A stretch of 64,000 nt of DNA from Calliphora vicina (GCF_958450345.1 NC_088782.1:114544358-114608357); one strand, 5' to 3'. Shown: positions 24,332-37,745, counted from the stretch's first letter. The notes: a model not told the origin generated them from the letters alone. A program made the numbers and translations.

Positions 24332-24663
24332 ATATAAAATTATAATTAATGGAAAATTTTAACTGTTAAAGATATTATAACAAAATTTTTGCCATTTTTT
24401 TCCAAATACCGAAATTCTTTAAACGGAAAAAAATGTGTTTTTTTATAAGAGTGCCCACCGCACAGTGGATTATATAAGGTGAATGCATCTCATAATTGAT
24501 TTTTGCAAATGATTGAAATTAACCATAAAACAAGTTATATCATAAAGCTAAGATGTAAAGCAATAATTATTTGCAGAAATTATAATTATTATGTCAACAG
24601 AAGAAGTCTTCGAAAATGGCGACAGAACACAGTACTTTCGACTTTAAAAATATTCAAGTGTAT

Positions 24664-25536
24664 TTATACCCTACACCACCATAGTGGGGAGGGTATTATG
24701 CGTTTGTGCAGATGTTTGTAACGCCCAAAAATATTAGTCTAACACCCACCTTAAAGTATACCGATCGACTTAGAATCACTTTCTGAGTCGATTAAACGAT
24801 GTCCGTCCGTCCGTCTGGTCGGCTGGCTATCTGGCGCAGAGTACAGGTCGCAATTTTGAAGATATTCGATCAAATTTGGTACATATTATTTTTTCGGCCC
24901 AGGGACCAAGCTTATTGAAACTGGCTGAAATCGGTCCATTATTTCACCTAGCCCCCATACAAATGTCCTTCCGAAATTGGACTTTATCGGTCATAAATGT
25001 TTAATTTATATATGTTCCTATAAAAATTCCACTCAAAATAAGTTTTGTATACACAAAATTTATGCCACCAAATTTTGTTACGATCGGTCCATAATTAGTC
25101 ATAGCTCCCATATAGACCCGCTTCCGAAAATCACTTTAACGTGCATAAATCTTTCAAAAATGTTAGTATACACACAAAATTCGACATAGCTAACTTTAAT
25201 ATAGACATAAATCACACGACATAATTACATGGTGATAGGTCCATAATTGGTCATAGCTCCCATATAAGGCCCACTTCCGAAAATCACTTTAACGTGCATA
25301 AATCGCTTAAAAATGTTGGTATACACACAAAATTCAACATAGCTAACTTTAATATAGACATAAATTACATGGTGATCGGTCCATAATTGGCCATAGCTCC
25401 CATGTTAGGCCCACCTTCGAAAATCACTCAAAAATATAAATTATTGAAATTTTAAAAGAAAAATGTTTTTGCTCTTTTACTTAGTGTAGGGTATTATATG
25501 GTCGGGCTTGACCGACCATACTTTCTTACTTGTTTT
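24664..25536 (-). mobile_element. DINE-1-like element, family 2, copy a
   Basis: Read on the minus strand it starts AACAAGTAAGAAAGTATGG with a hairpin (TGGTCGGTCAAGCCCGACCA). It has three or four internal repeats with TATGGGAGCTATGACTAATTATGGACC-like text. It ends with a CCGTCCGTC-type core and a CACCACCATAGTGGGGAGGGTAT inverted end on the plus strand. It shares its terminal AACAAGTAAG with family 1 but has a different core (ACGCCCAAAAATATTAGTC). Confidence 0.72.
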
Positions 25537-26227
25537 AATACATATTTATAATTAGTTTTTTTTACGATTCTTATACCTTGTTAGAAAGGGTATCTTGTCC
25601 AGATTCTATCTTTGTAATGAGTTTTGTATGTACATGCTTTAAGCAGATTTTAAATTTATTCACTTAAAATATATAATGTTTTTAGGCTTAACTACGCAAC
25701 TTTAACTAGGATTTTAACTATTGGAACCGTTTGCCGCCTATCTAGTTTTAACAGGGAATTAAAGTTTAACTTAGTATCTAAAATATATATCAAAATTAGC
25801 TGCCTTTTGGTGCCTATAAACAAATGGCCTGCAAAAATGTTGAGCAATTCAGAAATTACTCTGCTATTAAAGCTTGTCAAAATTTATAACTGTATACAAA
25901 GTAAATTTAGTTCTTAACATAACAGTGTTTTAACTTTTTAAACCGGGTGAAAATTGTAAAAGTTATTCAACTTTACAACAGCTTTTATTCTATTTTCTCC
26001 CTCAGCGCATACAAAAAACTAATAATAAAAAATTTTTTTGTACAAATTTTAATTTACTAGGTAATTTTGTTCGAAGTTTTTTCGAAAAAGTTTAATAACT
26101 TTTGCAAATATAAACCGATTTTACCAAGTAATGTCTCATTTTTGTCTATATAAAATTGGTGCGAAAAAATAGGTTTTCATAAAAAAAAATTAAAATAACT
26201 ATTGTTGAATTTGAAAAATTATAAAAA
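25537..26227. other. Noncoding stretch
   Basis: AT-rich linker between two DINE-1-like elements. A 62-codon minus-strand frame (25692-25880) has no recognised similarity. Confidence 0.5.
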
Positions 26228-27941
26228 AACCAAGTAAGAGTACTATATTCGTCCGTGCCGAATCTTATCTACCCTCCACCTAAATATGATTATATAACAA
26301 CTGAAATAATACACTTAACAATTGTTAGAAATACTAGTTTACGCAGAAAATATTTTATTTCAAAAGTACATAAAATTTGTATCTAATTCAGCAATTTATA
26401 AATCAAATTCCTATTGGAACGTATGAAATTTAACAATTTATATTCATAATAATTAGTTAATACGTTTGGATCACCATTTTTCCTTTTTAACCTCAAGTGA
26501 AGGAACAGAGTATAAAAAAGGGTATAAAAATATATTTAGACAAATTTAAAAATATTGAGTTGTGGGATTTATATGGGAGCTATGACATATTATGATTCGA
26601 TTGTCATGAAATATTTTAACGTGGTTTCTATGTATTTATATGGGAGCTGTTGCCAATTATGGATCGATATTCACAAAATTCAGTAGTATGATTTGATCTG
26701 TGTACTATTTTGGTTCAATATATGGAAGCTATGACCTATTATGGGCCTAAGTATTTGCGAGCTATTTTTGTAGAATTTCATATAAATACCGCTATTAACA
26801 AGAGTGAACCTTATATGGGAGCTATGCCGAATTATGCACCAATATTTAAAAATCTTATATTACGATTCTTGGATACAAATTACTGATCGGCGTAAAATTT
26901 TGGTTCAGTACAGATTATTTTGGATATTTGTGCAGGTTAATATGTTTTTCGGAAGTGGTTCTTATATGGAGGCTATGTCCAATTATGGACCTATGATCGT
27001 AAAATTTGGTACATCGATTTTTGTATATATTGAATAAATTTGTTTCGAATTTCAACCTGATAACTACATTTGTAGGAAATTTATGAGGATTTTAGTGATT
27101 TTCGGGAGTAGACCTTATATGGGAGCTATGGTCAAATATGGACCGATATTCACAAAATCCAGTAGTATGATTTCTAAATATAAACTATGGATGTGTGTGA
27201 AATTTTGTTTTGATATTGATGTTTTTTACATATTTATGTAGGTTATTGTGTTTTTCGAAAGTAGTCCTTATATGGGAGCTATAACCAAATATCGGCCGAT
27301 CTTCATAGAATTAGGTACAGCGATTTTGGTATATATGGGGATTATTCATATCGAATTTCAACTTGATAGCGATATTTATAAGACATTTATGCTTATTTAA
27401 TAGATTTTCGGAAGTGTACTTTATATGGTGGCTATGGTCAAATATGGGCCGATCCACGAAAAATTTTGTAATATAATTCTTTTACCACGAAACTTATTTT
27501 TGCTGAATTTTATGTGGATATTAATATTCTGTAGGCATTTACAGACCATAGAACCATATTTCGGGAAGAAATTTGTATGGGGGCTAGGAGAAATCATGGA
27601 CCGATTCTTATCATTTTTACAAAAGTTAGTCCTTTTAACATTAAAAGAACGTGTGTAAAATTTTATGGTATTATCTGCAATATATTTGCACAAATAACGA
27701 AAACTATGTTAAAATTATCAAGTTTTTTTTTAGGTTGTCTCACATTTTGGTTCATAACTCTGGTTCCACTGAACCGATTTTACTGATTTTCAATACCAAA
27801 CTGTTTAGGAGAACAATAAACATTTTTTTTGCAAGTCTACCAATTTTGTTTGTCTATTTTAGACGTGAGCGTGTTTCACACAGACAGACAGACGGACATG
27901 GCTCAATCGACTTAGAATTTCATAAGTATCAATAATATATA
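26228..27941 (+). mobile_element. DINE-1-like element, family 1, copy b (right end lost)
   Basis: It starts CCAAGTAAGAG and the tip ATTCGTCCGTGCCGAAT. About nine diverged internal repeats follow, roughly 150 bp each, with the text TTATATGGGAGCTATG. Next is the microsatellite core (ACAGACAGACAGACGGACATGG) and the CTCAATCGACTTAGAATTTC motif. The terminal 200 bp seen in other copies is absent. The palindromic element begins instead at 27942. Confidence 0.75.
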
Positions 27942-30318
27942 TGGGGCATTTCATGTCAAGTGAACCAACTTTTGAAATCGATGTCTTCCGATCGGGATGA
28001 AATTTGCACCAAGGTTAGCTCTATTGGATAGTAACTCAGACACAATTTTTCAACAACATCGGTCGAGAACTCTCTGAGTTATAGGGGGTAAAATTTTGAC
28101 AATTTGGTCAAACAGGGGTTTTTTCTTATCCATGTAACTTATTACCTATTGTTCTTAGCAAAATGTGTCCCAAATAGTATAGATAGCTATTTCTTCGATC
28201 TTTCGAAAAAAAATATTTAAAAAAAAAATAAAAAAATTTTAATATTTTTTTTCCGAAATCAAAAACTTTTTTGACTTTTTTTTAAAATGCGTCCTTTTTT
28301 TTTTTTTTTTTTTTTTTTCTTAAAATAAAGTTTAGATATTTTCCTTGAACACCTACTTGGTCGCTTAGTGGGATGCGAGTGGGATATCTATCAAAATAAA
28401 TATTTTGTAACTCAAAACATAAAATTTTTGACTTTTTTTGCAAAATCAAAAACTTTGTTTACTTTTTTTTCAAAATGGACCCTTTTTTAATCTTTTTTTT
28501 TAGGTCAAACAAAAGCTTAGATATTATCCTTGAAGACCCTTTTGGTCGCTTAGTGGGATGCGAGTGGGATATCTATCAAAATAAATATTTTTTAACTCAA
28601 GACTTACAATTTTTGACTTTTTTTTTTTGCAAATACGATTTTTTTTCCAAATGGGCCCTTTTTTAAAATTTTTTTTGTAGTCAAAAGAAAGCTTAGGTCC
28701 ATTCCTTTAAGATATTTTTAGTCCCTTAGTGGGATGCGAGTGGGATATCTATCAAAATAAATATTTTGTAACGCAAGACATACAATTTTTTAATTTTTTT
28801 TTGCAAAATCAAAATTTTTTTCCAATATGGGCCCTTTTTTAATTTTTTTTTTTGCTCAAAAGAAAGCCTAGGTCCATTCCTTTAAGATATTTTTAGTCCC
28901 TTAGTGGGATGCGAGTGGGATATCTATCAAAATAAATGTTTTAACACAAAAATTGTATGTCTTGAGTTACAAAACATTTATTTTGATATATATCCCACTC
29001 GCATCCCACTAAGCGATCAAAACCATCTTAAAGGAATAGGCCTAAGCTTTCTTTATAGCAAAAAAAAATTACAAAAAGGGCCCATTTTAAAAAAAAGTCA
29101 AAAAAGTTTTTGATTTTGCCAAAAAATCAAAAATTGTATATCTTGAGTTACAAAATATTTATTTTGATAGATATCCCACTCGTATCCCACTAAGGGACCT
29201 AAAATATCTTAAAGGAATGGACCTAAGCTTTCTTTTGACTAAAAAAAAATTTTTAAAAAAGGGCCCATTTTGAAAAAAAATTCGAATTTGCAAAAAAAAA
29301 GTCAATAATTGAATGTCTTGAGTTACAACATTTTTATTTTAATGGATATCCTACTCACATCTTCCTAAGTGACAAAATAGGTCTTAAAGGAAAAGACCTA
29401 AGCTTTCTTTTGAGCAAAAAAAAATTTTTAAAAAAAAGTCCCATATTGGAAAAAAATTTCGATTTTGCAAAAAAAAATTAAAAAATTGTTACAAAATATT
29501 TATTTTGATAGATATCCCACTCGCATCCCACTAAGGGACTAAAAATATCTTAAAGGAATGGACCTAAGCTTTCATTTGACTACAAAAAAAATTTTAAAAA
29601 AGGGCCCATTTGGAAAAAAAATCGTATTTGCAAAAAAAAAGTCAAAAATTGTAAGTCTTGAGTTAAAAAATATTTATTTTGATAGATATCCCACTCGCAT
29701 CCCACTAAGCGACCAAAAGGGTCTTCAAGGATAATATCTAAGCTTTTGTTTGACCTAAAAAAAAAGATTAAAAAAGGGTCCATTTTGAAAAAAAAAAGTC
29801 AACAAAGTTTTTGATTTTGCAAAAAAAGTCAAAAATTTTATGTTTTGAGTTACAAAATATTTATTTTGATAGACATCCCACTCGCATCCCACTAAGCGAC
29901 CAAGTAGGTGTTCAAGGAAAATATCTAAACTTTATTTTAAGAAAAAAAAAAAAAAAAAAAAAAAGGACGCATTTTAAAAAAAAGTCAAAAAAGTTTTTGA
30001 TTTCGGAAAAAAAATATTAAAAATTTTTTATTTTTTTTTTTAAATATTTTTTTTCGAAAGATCGAAGAAATAGCTATCTATACTATTTGGAACACATTTT
30101 GCTAAGAACAATAGGTAATAAGTTACATGGATAAGAAAAAACCCCTGTTTGACCAAATTGTCAAAATTTTACCCCCTATAACTCAGAGAGTTCTCGACCG
30201 ATGTTGTTGAAAAATTGTGTCTGAGTTACTATCCAATAGAGCTAACCTTGGTGCAAATTTCATCCCGATCGGAAGACATCGATTTCAAAAGTTGGTTCAC
30301 TTGACATGAAATCCCCCA
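27942..30318. mobile_element. 2.4-kb palindromic (foldback) element flanked by TA
   Basis: Two arms are near-perfect inverted copies. The left arm runs 27942-28945 and the right arm about 28965-30318. The ends read TGGGG(C/G)ATTTCATGTCAAG in inverted orientation, with TA on each side (27940-27941 and 30319-30320). The inner part of each arm is a tandem repeat of roughly 170-190 bp containing TAGTGGGATGCGAGTGGGA, four units on the left and six on the right, so the arms differ in length. Mirror-image open frames (28475-28666 plus, 29580-29783 minus) confirm the symmetry and are not genes. No transposase is encoded. The family is unknown to me. TA flanks suggest Tc1/mariner-type mobilisation. 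Confidence 0.85.
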
Positions 30319-30349
30319 TATTAATTACCAAAAAAATAGAAAGGAAAAA

Positions 30350-30560
30350 TTGTCAGGTATCAAATCGTACACGAACGGTATCAAGTCGAAAACTTATGGT
30401 GTCAAAATGACAACGGTCTGGTGTCAAATCGTACACGAACAGTGACAAATTGTCAACGGTCTGTTATAAAATCGACAACGGATGGTGTCAATTCAGCAAC
30501 GGAATGGTCTAACGGGTTGATACACTATTGACACTGAATGGTGTCAAATTGTACACGGAT
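30350..30560 (+). repeat. Degenerate 'GGTGTCAAATCGTACACGAA' repeat
   Basis: About seven imperfect units containing GGTGTCAAA(T)..ACACGAACGG or GACAACGG(T/A)TGGTGTC, spaced 25-45 bp. No coding sequence is seen. Confidence 0.6.
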
Positions 30561-30799
30561 GTGTTCATTTTTTCGCTGGGTGTATCAACGGACAAGTTCT
30601 CCCGATACTGTTTATTAACATTGGAATCAGTTTGACGGTTTGGCCAACTTTTTGTAGGACCAAGTTTGGTTTTGTTGAAAATATTTAATATTTCTAATAC
30701 GCACTTTTTTCATCACTCATTTTAATCAGATTAACAACAAATTAACATAACTGACATTAAACATAGTAATTGACATACTAACCTCAAGTCACCTGATCA

Positions 30800-32130
30800 A
30801 AGAAAAGGCAAGATTTTTTTATAGAAATTGTAAATAAGTGTCCTGTGCAAGATAGCATAGCAGCACTGGTCTAGAAGAAGAGTTAACCTCTTCAGTACTT
30901 CATACCGTACCGGCATATTTCCTGTATGTTGGAAGGTTGCTAATATCAATCCAATTCCTAAACAGGGAGAGGCTAATAACCCTGAAAATAACCATCCAAT
31001 AGCAATTTGTTCTGCACTATCCAATCTTATGGATAGTATGGGAAACTACCATATGGTTAAAAACTTGGAGTCCAGCAATTCACTTAACGACCGCCAGTAT
31101 GGCTTTCGTAGAGGCCTCTCTACGGCAGACTGAAAAAATGGTGTCGTTCCATACACCGTTTTGGCGACAGGTGACTCTAGATATTTCCAAGGCATTCGAT
31201 ATAGTGTTGTGCATTGTGCACATTTATCAAAACTTATTGCTTTTGGTGTCGATATTAACTCTCTCTCGATTTATATCCAGCTTTCTCAGGGATCCGCACT
31301 ATTTTGTATAAATGGTATCACATCAAACAAGTTCTATATAAATTCAGGGGTAAGGCATATCTTAGTTCTTTCTCCTACTCTATTCCTTATTTTTCTTAAT
31401 CACCTTCTACGTCAAACTTCCCACCCTATCTATTCTTTTACATATGACAGCAACATTTGCCATTCATATTCATTCAATTACAAACCGAAGATTTGCGCAA
31501 TGAAGAAAAACTTTCTGACAATCTCTGAATGGGTTCGTGTGAATACTTTCGCTTTCAATGCTCGCAAGACTCAGTGTTGCATGTTGATACAAAAACGAAC
31601 GACAGACCATGTCGCTTCATCTGTATTTATGGGTGCTGTAAACCGACGCTCTTGATGTTCTGGTCATGAGAATGCAATGTGATGTCCGCAGTTCTAAACA
31701 CTTTTTCCAAGTGTCGAAAGAAGCAATCAAGTACCTTTGTGTTCTGAAATGGTATAGGAATTATTAACTCCATCTGATCTCCTCAATATTTACACCACTT
31801 ATATCCGACCGAAAATGGAATACAACTCCCATGTATGGGCCAGTGCCGGTAAGGTATCCAACTCTAATGATTCGCTGCTGTACCGTCCCAATGTGGGCTG
31901 CGTTTCACTGTTCTATCGGTACTACAATGGAATGTATTCTGATGAAATACGGCAACTTGTTCCAGATACAAGCAGATTTTGACGCAATACACGGTTTTCG
32001 AGATCACATACCTTTGCGGTCGATTAGCCAGTGGACTGTTCAACACACTAAAAGGAAAATTCGTTATTTAGCCGTAATGTACGTACGTGGAACCAACTTC
32101 TCGCTAAAGTGTTTCCTATAATTTTCAATG
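30800..32130 (+). pseudogene. Non-LTR retrotransposon ORF2 relic (Jockey/CR1-like)
   Basis: Broken reverse transcriptase. In order there are YRTGIFPVCWKVANINPIPK (about 30900), ICSALSNLMDSM, DRQYGFRRGLSTAD (about 31090), LDISKAFD (about 31170), a 164-codon open stretch (31161-31655) with LSPTLFLIFLNHLL and the catalytic loop eroded from FADD to FTYDSN (about 31437), then FNARKTQCC. The C-terminal part follows: IYTTYIRPKMEYNSHVWA (about 31795), VGCVSLFYRYYNGM, and the terminal WNQLLAKVFP near 32090. There are several frameshifts and stops. Loss of one catalytic Asp shows it is dead. The exact clade is not resolved. Confidence 0.85.
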
Positions 32131-32600
32131 TCCTATAGTTCTAATCGAATGTCCACAAACATTTCTGCCTCTTTCCTCCCTCCCATAACTTATATTCCTA
32201 GTTCTAAAACTATGCTTTGCATGAGTAGGGGTCATCTGAGTGCTGATCCAAGTGGATAAAAGAAGTAAGAGATAACATGCTGTGCCGACCATAAATATGT
32301 GGGTATGTCAAATTTTTTTGCGACAAAGGCGCATCGCGATTATTTTCCTACGGGTCATTCCAGGAAACATTGCCGAAGAAACCATAGACTAAAAATAGTT
32401 ATTTTTCCAAAATATTCAAGAATGGGTGCAAAAAAAATTTTATTTCTTCTAGCCAAATGTGTATATGGGGGTTTTTTGGGCAGAGCAATACATTTTAGAG
32501 GTCACTTTTGTACATTTTTTTTGGGATTTTATCGCCTTTTTGGGGTGTTAGGTATTTTTTTAGCTTATCTGTTGTGTATTGTTTTTAAAAATACCTTGCC
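32131..32600. other. Unassigned stretch between LINE and mariner relics
   Basis: It contains AGTAAGAGATAACATGCTGTGCCGACC (about 32264-32290), which looks like a hairpin-bearing DINE-1-like tip in degraded form. A 102-codon plus-strand frame (32299-32607) is mostly low-complexity hydrophobic and matches nothing I recognise. Confidence 0.4.
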
Positions 32601-33142
32601 TCTATAAGGGGATTAATGGCAAATAACAGACGGTTTTTGTTTTTAATAACTTACATATATGTCAGTTAGAATGGAACATATCTGTCATATATTCTCACTT
32701 AGTTACTTAAAATTATAGTATAAACCGCAACGTTTTTTTTGCTTCGGAAATGTCGAATTTTGTATCCACATAACGTCATATGCGGGAAGTTTTACTTAAC
32801 TTCTACTTAACTTCTTATGGTGAATGTGATCTATTGGTTTCAACGTGCGGTAGATGGTTTGTGCGGTTCAGAAGTGGTGATTTTGACACGAAAGAAAAAT
32901 ATCGCCCAACCCAGCCAAAAAAGTTTGAAGACGAAGAATTGGAAGCATTGCTGCCTGAAGATTGTTGTCAAACTCAAAAAATAAATCATTGGGAGCTACT
33001 TAGTCTGCAATTTCAATATGTTTGCAAATAGCAGGATTCATCCAAAAGCAGGAAAATTGGGTACCATTCCAATTAAAGCCAAGAGACCATGAGAGACGAT
33101 TTTTTATGCCTCTTGAATGCTGTAAAAGAAAATCAAGCTATA
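32601..33142 (+). pseudogene. mariner relic, copy 2, left part
   Basis: The same family as copy 1 at 882-1845. It has the identical leader TTTTTGTTTTTAATAACT, then the HTH region open at 32780-33031 (YGECDLLVSTCGRWFVRFRSGDFDTKEKYRP). A frameshift follows, then SRIHPKAGKLGTI-type text and PFQLKPRDHERRF (about 33075). Sequence stops at 33142, where a DINE-1-like element begins. The right part resumes at 35173. Confidence 0.85.
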
Positions 33143-35172
33143 AACAAGTAAGAGAACTATATTCGGCCGTGCCGAATCTTAAATACCCTCCACCTAAATA
33201 TGCTGGTATAACAACTAAAATAATATTACAATTGCTAGAAAGACTAGTTTACGCAGAAGATACTTTATCTGAAATGTACACAAAATTGTATCTAATTCAG
33301 TAGTTTATAATTGAAGTTCCTATTAGAACGTATGAAATTTAACAATTTTTCCTTTTCAATCTCAAGTGAAGAAACAGAGTATAAAAAAGGGTATACAAAT
33401 ATATTTTTAGACAAATTTCAAAATATTGGCTTGTGGGACTTATATGGGAGCTACGACCTACTATGATTCGATTGTCATAAAATATTTTAACGTGATTTTT
33501 ATGTATTTATATGAGAGCTGTGGCCAATTATGGTTCCGATGTTCACTAAATTCAGTAGTATGCTTTTCAATACAAATTACTCTTCTGTGTACAATTTTTG
33601 TTCAATATATGGACGGTATTTGGTCATTATGGGCCTAACTATTTGAGGGCTATTTTTGTAGAATTTCATATAAACAACGCTATTAACAAGAGTGGACCTT
33701 ATGTGGTAGCTATGCCGAATTATGGACCAATATTTAAAAAATCTTGTAGTACGATTCTTTGATACAAATTACTGATCGGTGTAAAATTTTAATTCAGTAC
33801 AGATTATTTTGGATATTTGTGCAGGTTAATGTGTTTTCCGGAAGTGGTTCTTCTATTATGGGCATATCATCGTAACATATATTGAACAAATCTGTTTCGA
33901 ATTTCAACCTGATAACTATATTTTTATGAAATTTATGAGGATTTTAGAGTGGACCTTGGTTAAATATGGACCAATATTCACAAAATCCAGTAGTATGATT
34001 TCTGGATAAAAATTACTGATCTGTGCGTAATTTCATTTTGATATCGATTTGTTTTAAATATTTATTAAGGTTTTTCGGAAATGGGCCTTATAGGGGAGCT
34101 ATGACCAATTATCGGCCAATCTGTGTAAAATTTGGTACAGTGATTTCTGTATATATGAGTATTATTTGTGTCGAATTTTAGCATGATAAAGCTATTTGTA
34201 AGAGATTTATGAGTACTTAACTGATTTTCAGAAGTGGACCTTATATGGGAGCTATGGTGAAATATGGACCGATATTCACAAAATAATGTAGTATGATTTC
34301 TAAATATAAACTATGGATGTGTGTGAAATTTTGTTTTGATATTGATATTTTTTAGATATTTATGTAGGTTATTGTGTTTTTCGGAAGTGGTCCTTATATG
34401 GGAGCTATAACCAATTATCGGCCGATCTTCATAGAATTATGTACAGCGATTTTGGTATATATGGGGATTATTCATATCGAATTTCAACTTGATAGCGATA
34501 TTTATAAGACATTTATGCTTATTTAAGAGATTTTCGGAAGTGTACTTTATATGGGGGCTATGGTCAAATATGGGCCGATCCACGAAAAATTTTGTAATAT
34601 AATTTCTTTTACCACGAAACTTAGTTTTCCTGAATATGGTAAGGATACTGTAATTTTGTAGGCATTTACAGACCATAGAACCAAATTTCGGGAAGAAATT
34701 TGTATGGGGGCTTGGAGAAATCATGGACCGATTCTTATCATTTTTACCGAAGTTAGTCCTTTTAACATAAAAATAACTTGTGTAAAATTTGATGGTATTA
34801 TCTGCAATATATTTGCACAAATAACAAAAACTATTTTAAAATTATCAATTTTTTTTAGGTTGTCTCACATTTTGGTTCATAACTCTGGTTCCACTGAACC
34901 GATTTTACTGATTTTCAATACCAAACTGCTTAGGACAATAATAAACATTTGCTTGCAACTCTACTAAGTTTGTTTGAGTATTTTAGACGTGAGCGTGTTT
35001 TACACAGACAGACAGACAGACGGACATAGCTCGATCGACTTAAAATTTCATAAGGATCAATAATATATATACTTTGTTGGGTCTCAGATGAATATTTCTC
35101 AATGTTACACACGGAATAACAAACTTATATATACCCTCATTCACCACTTATGGTGGTGGAGGTTATAAAAAT
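33143..35172 (+). mobile_element. DINE-1-like element, family 1, copy c, inserted in mariner
   Basis: A complete copy: ACAAGTAAGAGAACTATATTCGGCCGTGCCGAAT tip, many ~150-190-bp internal repeats (TTATATGGGAGCTATG), microsatellite core ACAGACAGACAGACAGACGG, and the CACCACTTATGGTGGTGGAGG end. It separates the two halves of mariner copy 2. Relative to mariner copy 1, about 70 bp around the first catalytic Asp is missing at the junction. Confidence 0.8.
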
Positions 35173-35792
35173 AACCAGAAGCGTGAGAGATCGTGTGTGA
35201 ATCCCGGCCAACCAGCCGAATCGACACCATATCCATATATCCATGGCGCAAAAGTACTTCCATGTATTTGGTGGGAGCAAAGGGGTCCTATCTATTATGA
35301 GCTTCTGAAATCTGTCCAGACCATTATAGGGAACCTGTAGTGAATGCAACTGATTCGCTTGAAGTGAGAATTGGCCGAAAAACGCCCAGAATATGCGGCC
35401 AGACATGAAACCGTAATATTCCATCATGACAACGCTCGGCAACAAATTGCAATACCTGTTAAAAAGAATTTAGAACGAAGTGGTTGGAAAGTTTTGCCTC
35501 ACCCTCTTGCAGACCTTGTCCCGTCCGACTACTATTTGATTCTTTCGATGCAGAATGCACTCTCTGGCATATTCTACACTTTGTAACAGAGTATCCGAAA
35601 TTGGCTTGATTCGTTCATGACCTGAAAAGTTGAGAAGTTCTCTTGGCTCGGCATCCATTTGTTGCCAGAAAGATGGGTAAAGATCATGGCTAACAATGGT
35701 CAATACTTTGAAAAAATTTATATTGTACGAATGTTGCAAAATTAAAGCTAAAAATTTGAGAAAATCCCGCAAGTCATACACCCTATATATGA
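35173..35792 (+). pseudogene. mariner relic, copy 2, right part
   Basis: It resumes with AGCGTGAGAGATCGTGTGTG, which matches copy 1 at about 1500. An open stretch at 35371-35586 carries AEKRPEYAARHETVIFHHDNAR (second catalytic Asp present) and VPSDYYLILSMQNALS (third Asp present). After a frameshift the C-terminal LLPERWVKIMANNGQYFE appears (about 35650-35712). The right terminal repeat CCCGCAAGTCATACACCC (35767-35784) is inverted relative to the left end of copy 1. Confidence 0.88.
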
Positions 35793-37745
35793 TTTTTGGT
35801 TCTATGTCCAATATTTTCTTTTGTATTACAAACGAAATGACAAAATCATACAAATGGCTATACAAATGCTGCTGCATTTCTTAGAAAAATGGCATCCCTT
35901 AACTCAGCTAAAGTCGGTCGCAGTAATTGTGTTCAGTGTAGTTAAAAATTTGTACTATATAATAAAAAAGAAAAACTCCAACATGTTTTGCAATCGTCTG
36001 AGTATTTCTGCATACGAATGTGTGTGCATATAGCATCCTAGAAAAGAAAAAAAACAGTGTAGAGAACTCCAACATTATGCCATTGTATGGAAAATATGCA
36101 AAAACGGCAACAATAATAATAACAACCACACAAGGAAAAAGAAACACCAGAACACATTTCTTACTTTATTTTCCATTTTCTACATGTTTTATTTTTATCA
36201 ACACCCACAGGAAAAAAAAGTGTGCTTCTGTTTGTGTGTCTATCTGCTGCAGTTTTTCCAAAACGACTGGCTGGTTGTATCATTGAGTAAAAAAAAATTA
36301 ATTGGTTTATTGGAAATATTGAAATAATTTTTTCCCTTTTCCATCCTCGTTGTGTATGCATTTTATACACCACTAAAGTTAAGGGAAATTTCATTTTCAA
36401 TTCACATGTTTTTTTTCTCATTTTTAATTTATTTGCCTGCTTTTTTTTGTTGTTAGAGATTCCCTCTTTTGCTGTATTTGTCAGTTTGTGTGTAATATTT
36501 GTGCACAAAATTTTTTTTGTTTTAATTTGTTGGAAAAATCAGGTACGTTACACAACAAACATGATTATATGAGTTAAACTGGGCTTAAATGATGCATATT
36601 TTTTTTTTTTAAATTGATTGAAGGTTTTAGTGTTTGTCTGCTTGTATCTGTATTTTTTTTCTTGCTGTGATTTATTGCGTTAGAGTTTTATATTTGATTT
36701 TGATTAAAAATTGTTGCGGCAATAATAAAAAATGTGTTTTAAATTATATATGAGTACCAGCACATGTATTTATTTATGCATTTTTTTCCTTAGTTGTCAT
36801 TTGCCAACAACACCTTTGACTACTTATATTCAATGGGGCTTAAAAAAATATGTTAATTTAAAATTTAATACTTTTGGGGATAAATGTGAATAACTAATTT
36901 AGTAATTTATATTATATATTGCCATTTTTTGTTTTGTGTCTTTTGATAGAAACAAAAAATGGTATTAAATAATGAATTTTTTTTTGAATTTTTTAATTTA
37001 AGGCATTAATTCAACAACAAAATGCTGATCAATTAGTTTCGACTGTTAGTGCTAAATTGCCGTCCCATCTAGATGCTTTTCACTATAGGACGTATTTTTC
37101 TATACAAAACTACTTTTGCCAGATTTTCTATAAGAGGTGTTTGTATAAGAAAGATATAGAGGGTGTTTGCGTAGCTAAAATTTTGTATAACATATGCAGA
37201 ATGAAATTGCAACAAAACAGAAAACGCTATATTTGTTTCCAACGTTAAAACAAATAATTTATAAAACCTTTATAAAATAGCCCATTATATTTATTAAATG
37301 TAAGCAAACAATTTATTATATTCATGTACTTTTGTGGCAGTTATGAAGAAATTTATATACAGGTGGTGTTGAAAATACCGATGTTTGCATTTTTCTGAGC
37401 TCCTATGGTCTTATTTTTCTCGATTTTTATTTTAAATAAACTACAAAAACTCTTCTTTTTAAAAAGGTTCAAAAACTCTAAAATTATTTTTAATTTAAAA
37501 AAATATGGAAATTTTTTCACTTTAGAAAGTCTGGAATTTCAAGGGTGTTAGAAACACCATACTAATCTGGGCGTGACAGTTGGATGATGGAACAGTTAAG
37601 AAGAACTTTCTTTTTAAAAAAAAAATAATTTCTGATGTTTCTTTTTATGAAATGATTCAAAATATATTAATTAGTATTGATGGTCAAATCAAATTCCAAA
37701 AAAGTTAAAACCTCTAATTTACATCTGATTGATTAAGATCCATAT
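35793..37745. other. Noncoding AT-rich stretch
   Basis: Long poly-T and poly-A runs, and several short frames on both strands with no recognisable domains (for example 36161-36508 minus). No transposon was identified. Confidence 0.5.

Noticed and set aside
28475..29783. Two nearly identical ORFs on opposite strands (MDPFLIFFF...)
   Set aside because: They are mirror images produced by the palindromic element and consist mainly of poly-T/poly-A translation.
36161..36508. 115-codon minus-strand ORF
   Set aside because: Lysine-rich AT-driven frame, overlapped by frames on the other strand, with no domain or splice context.
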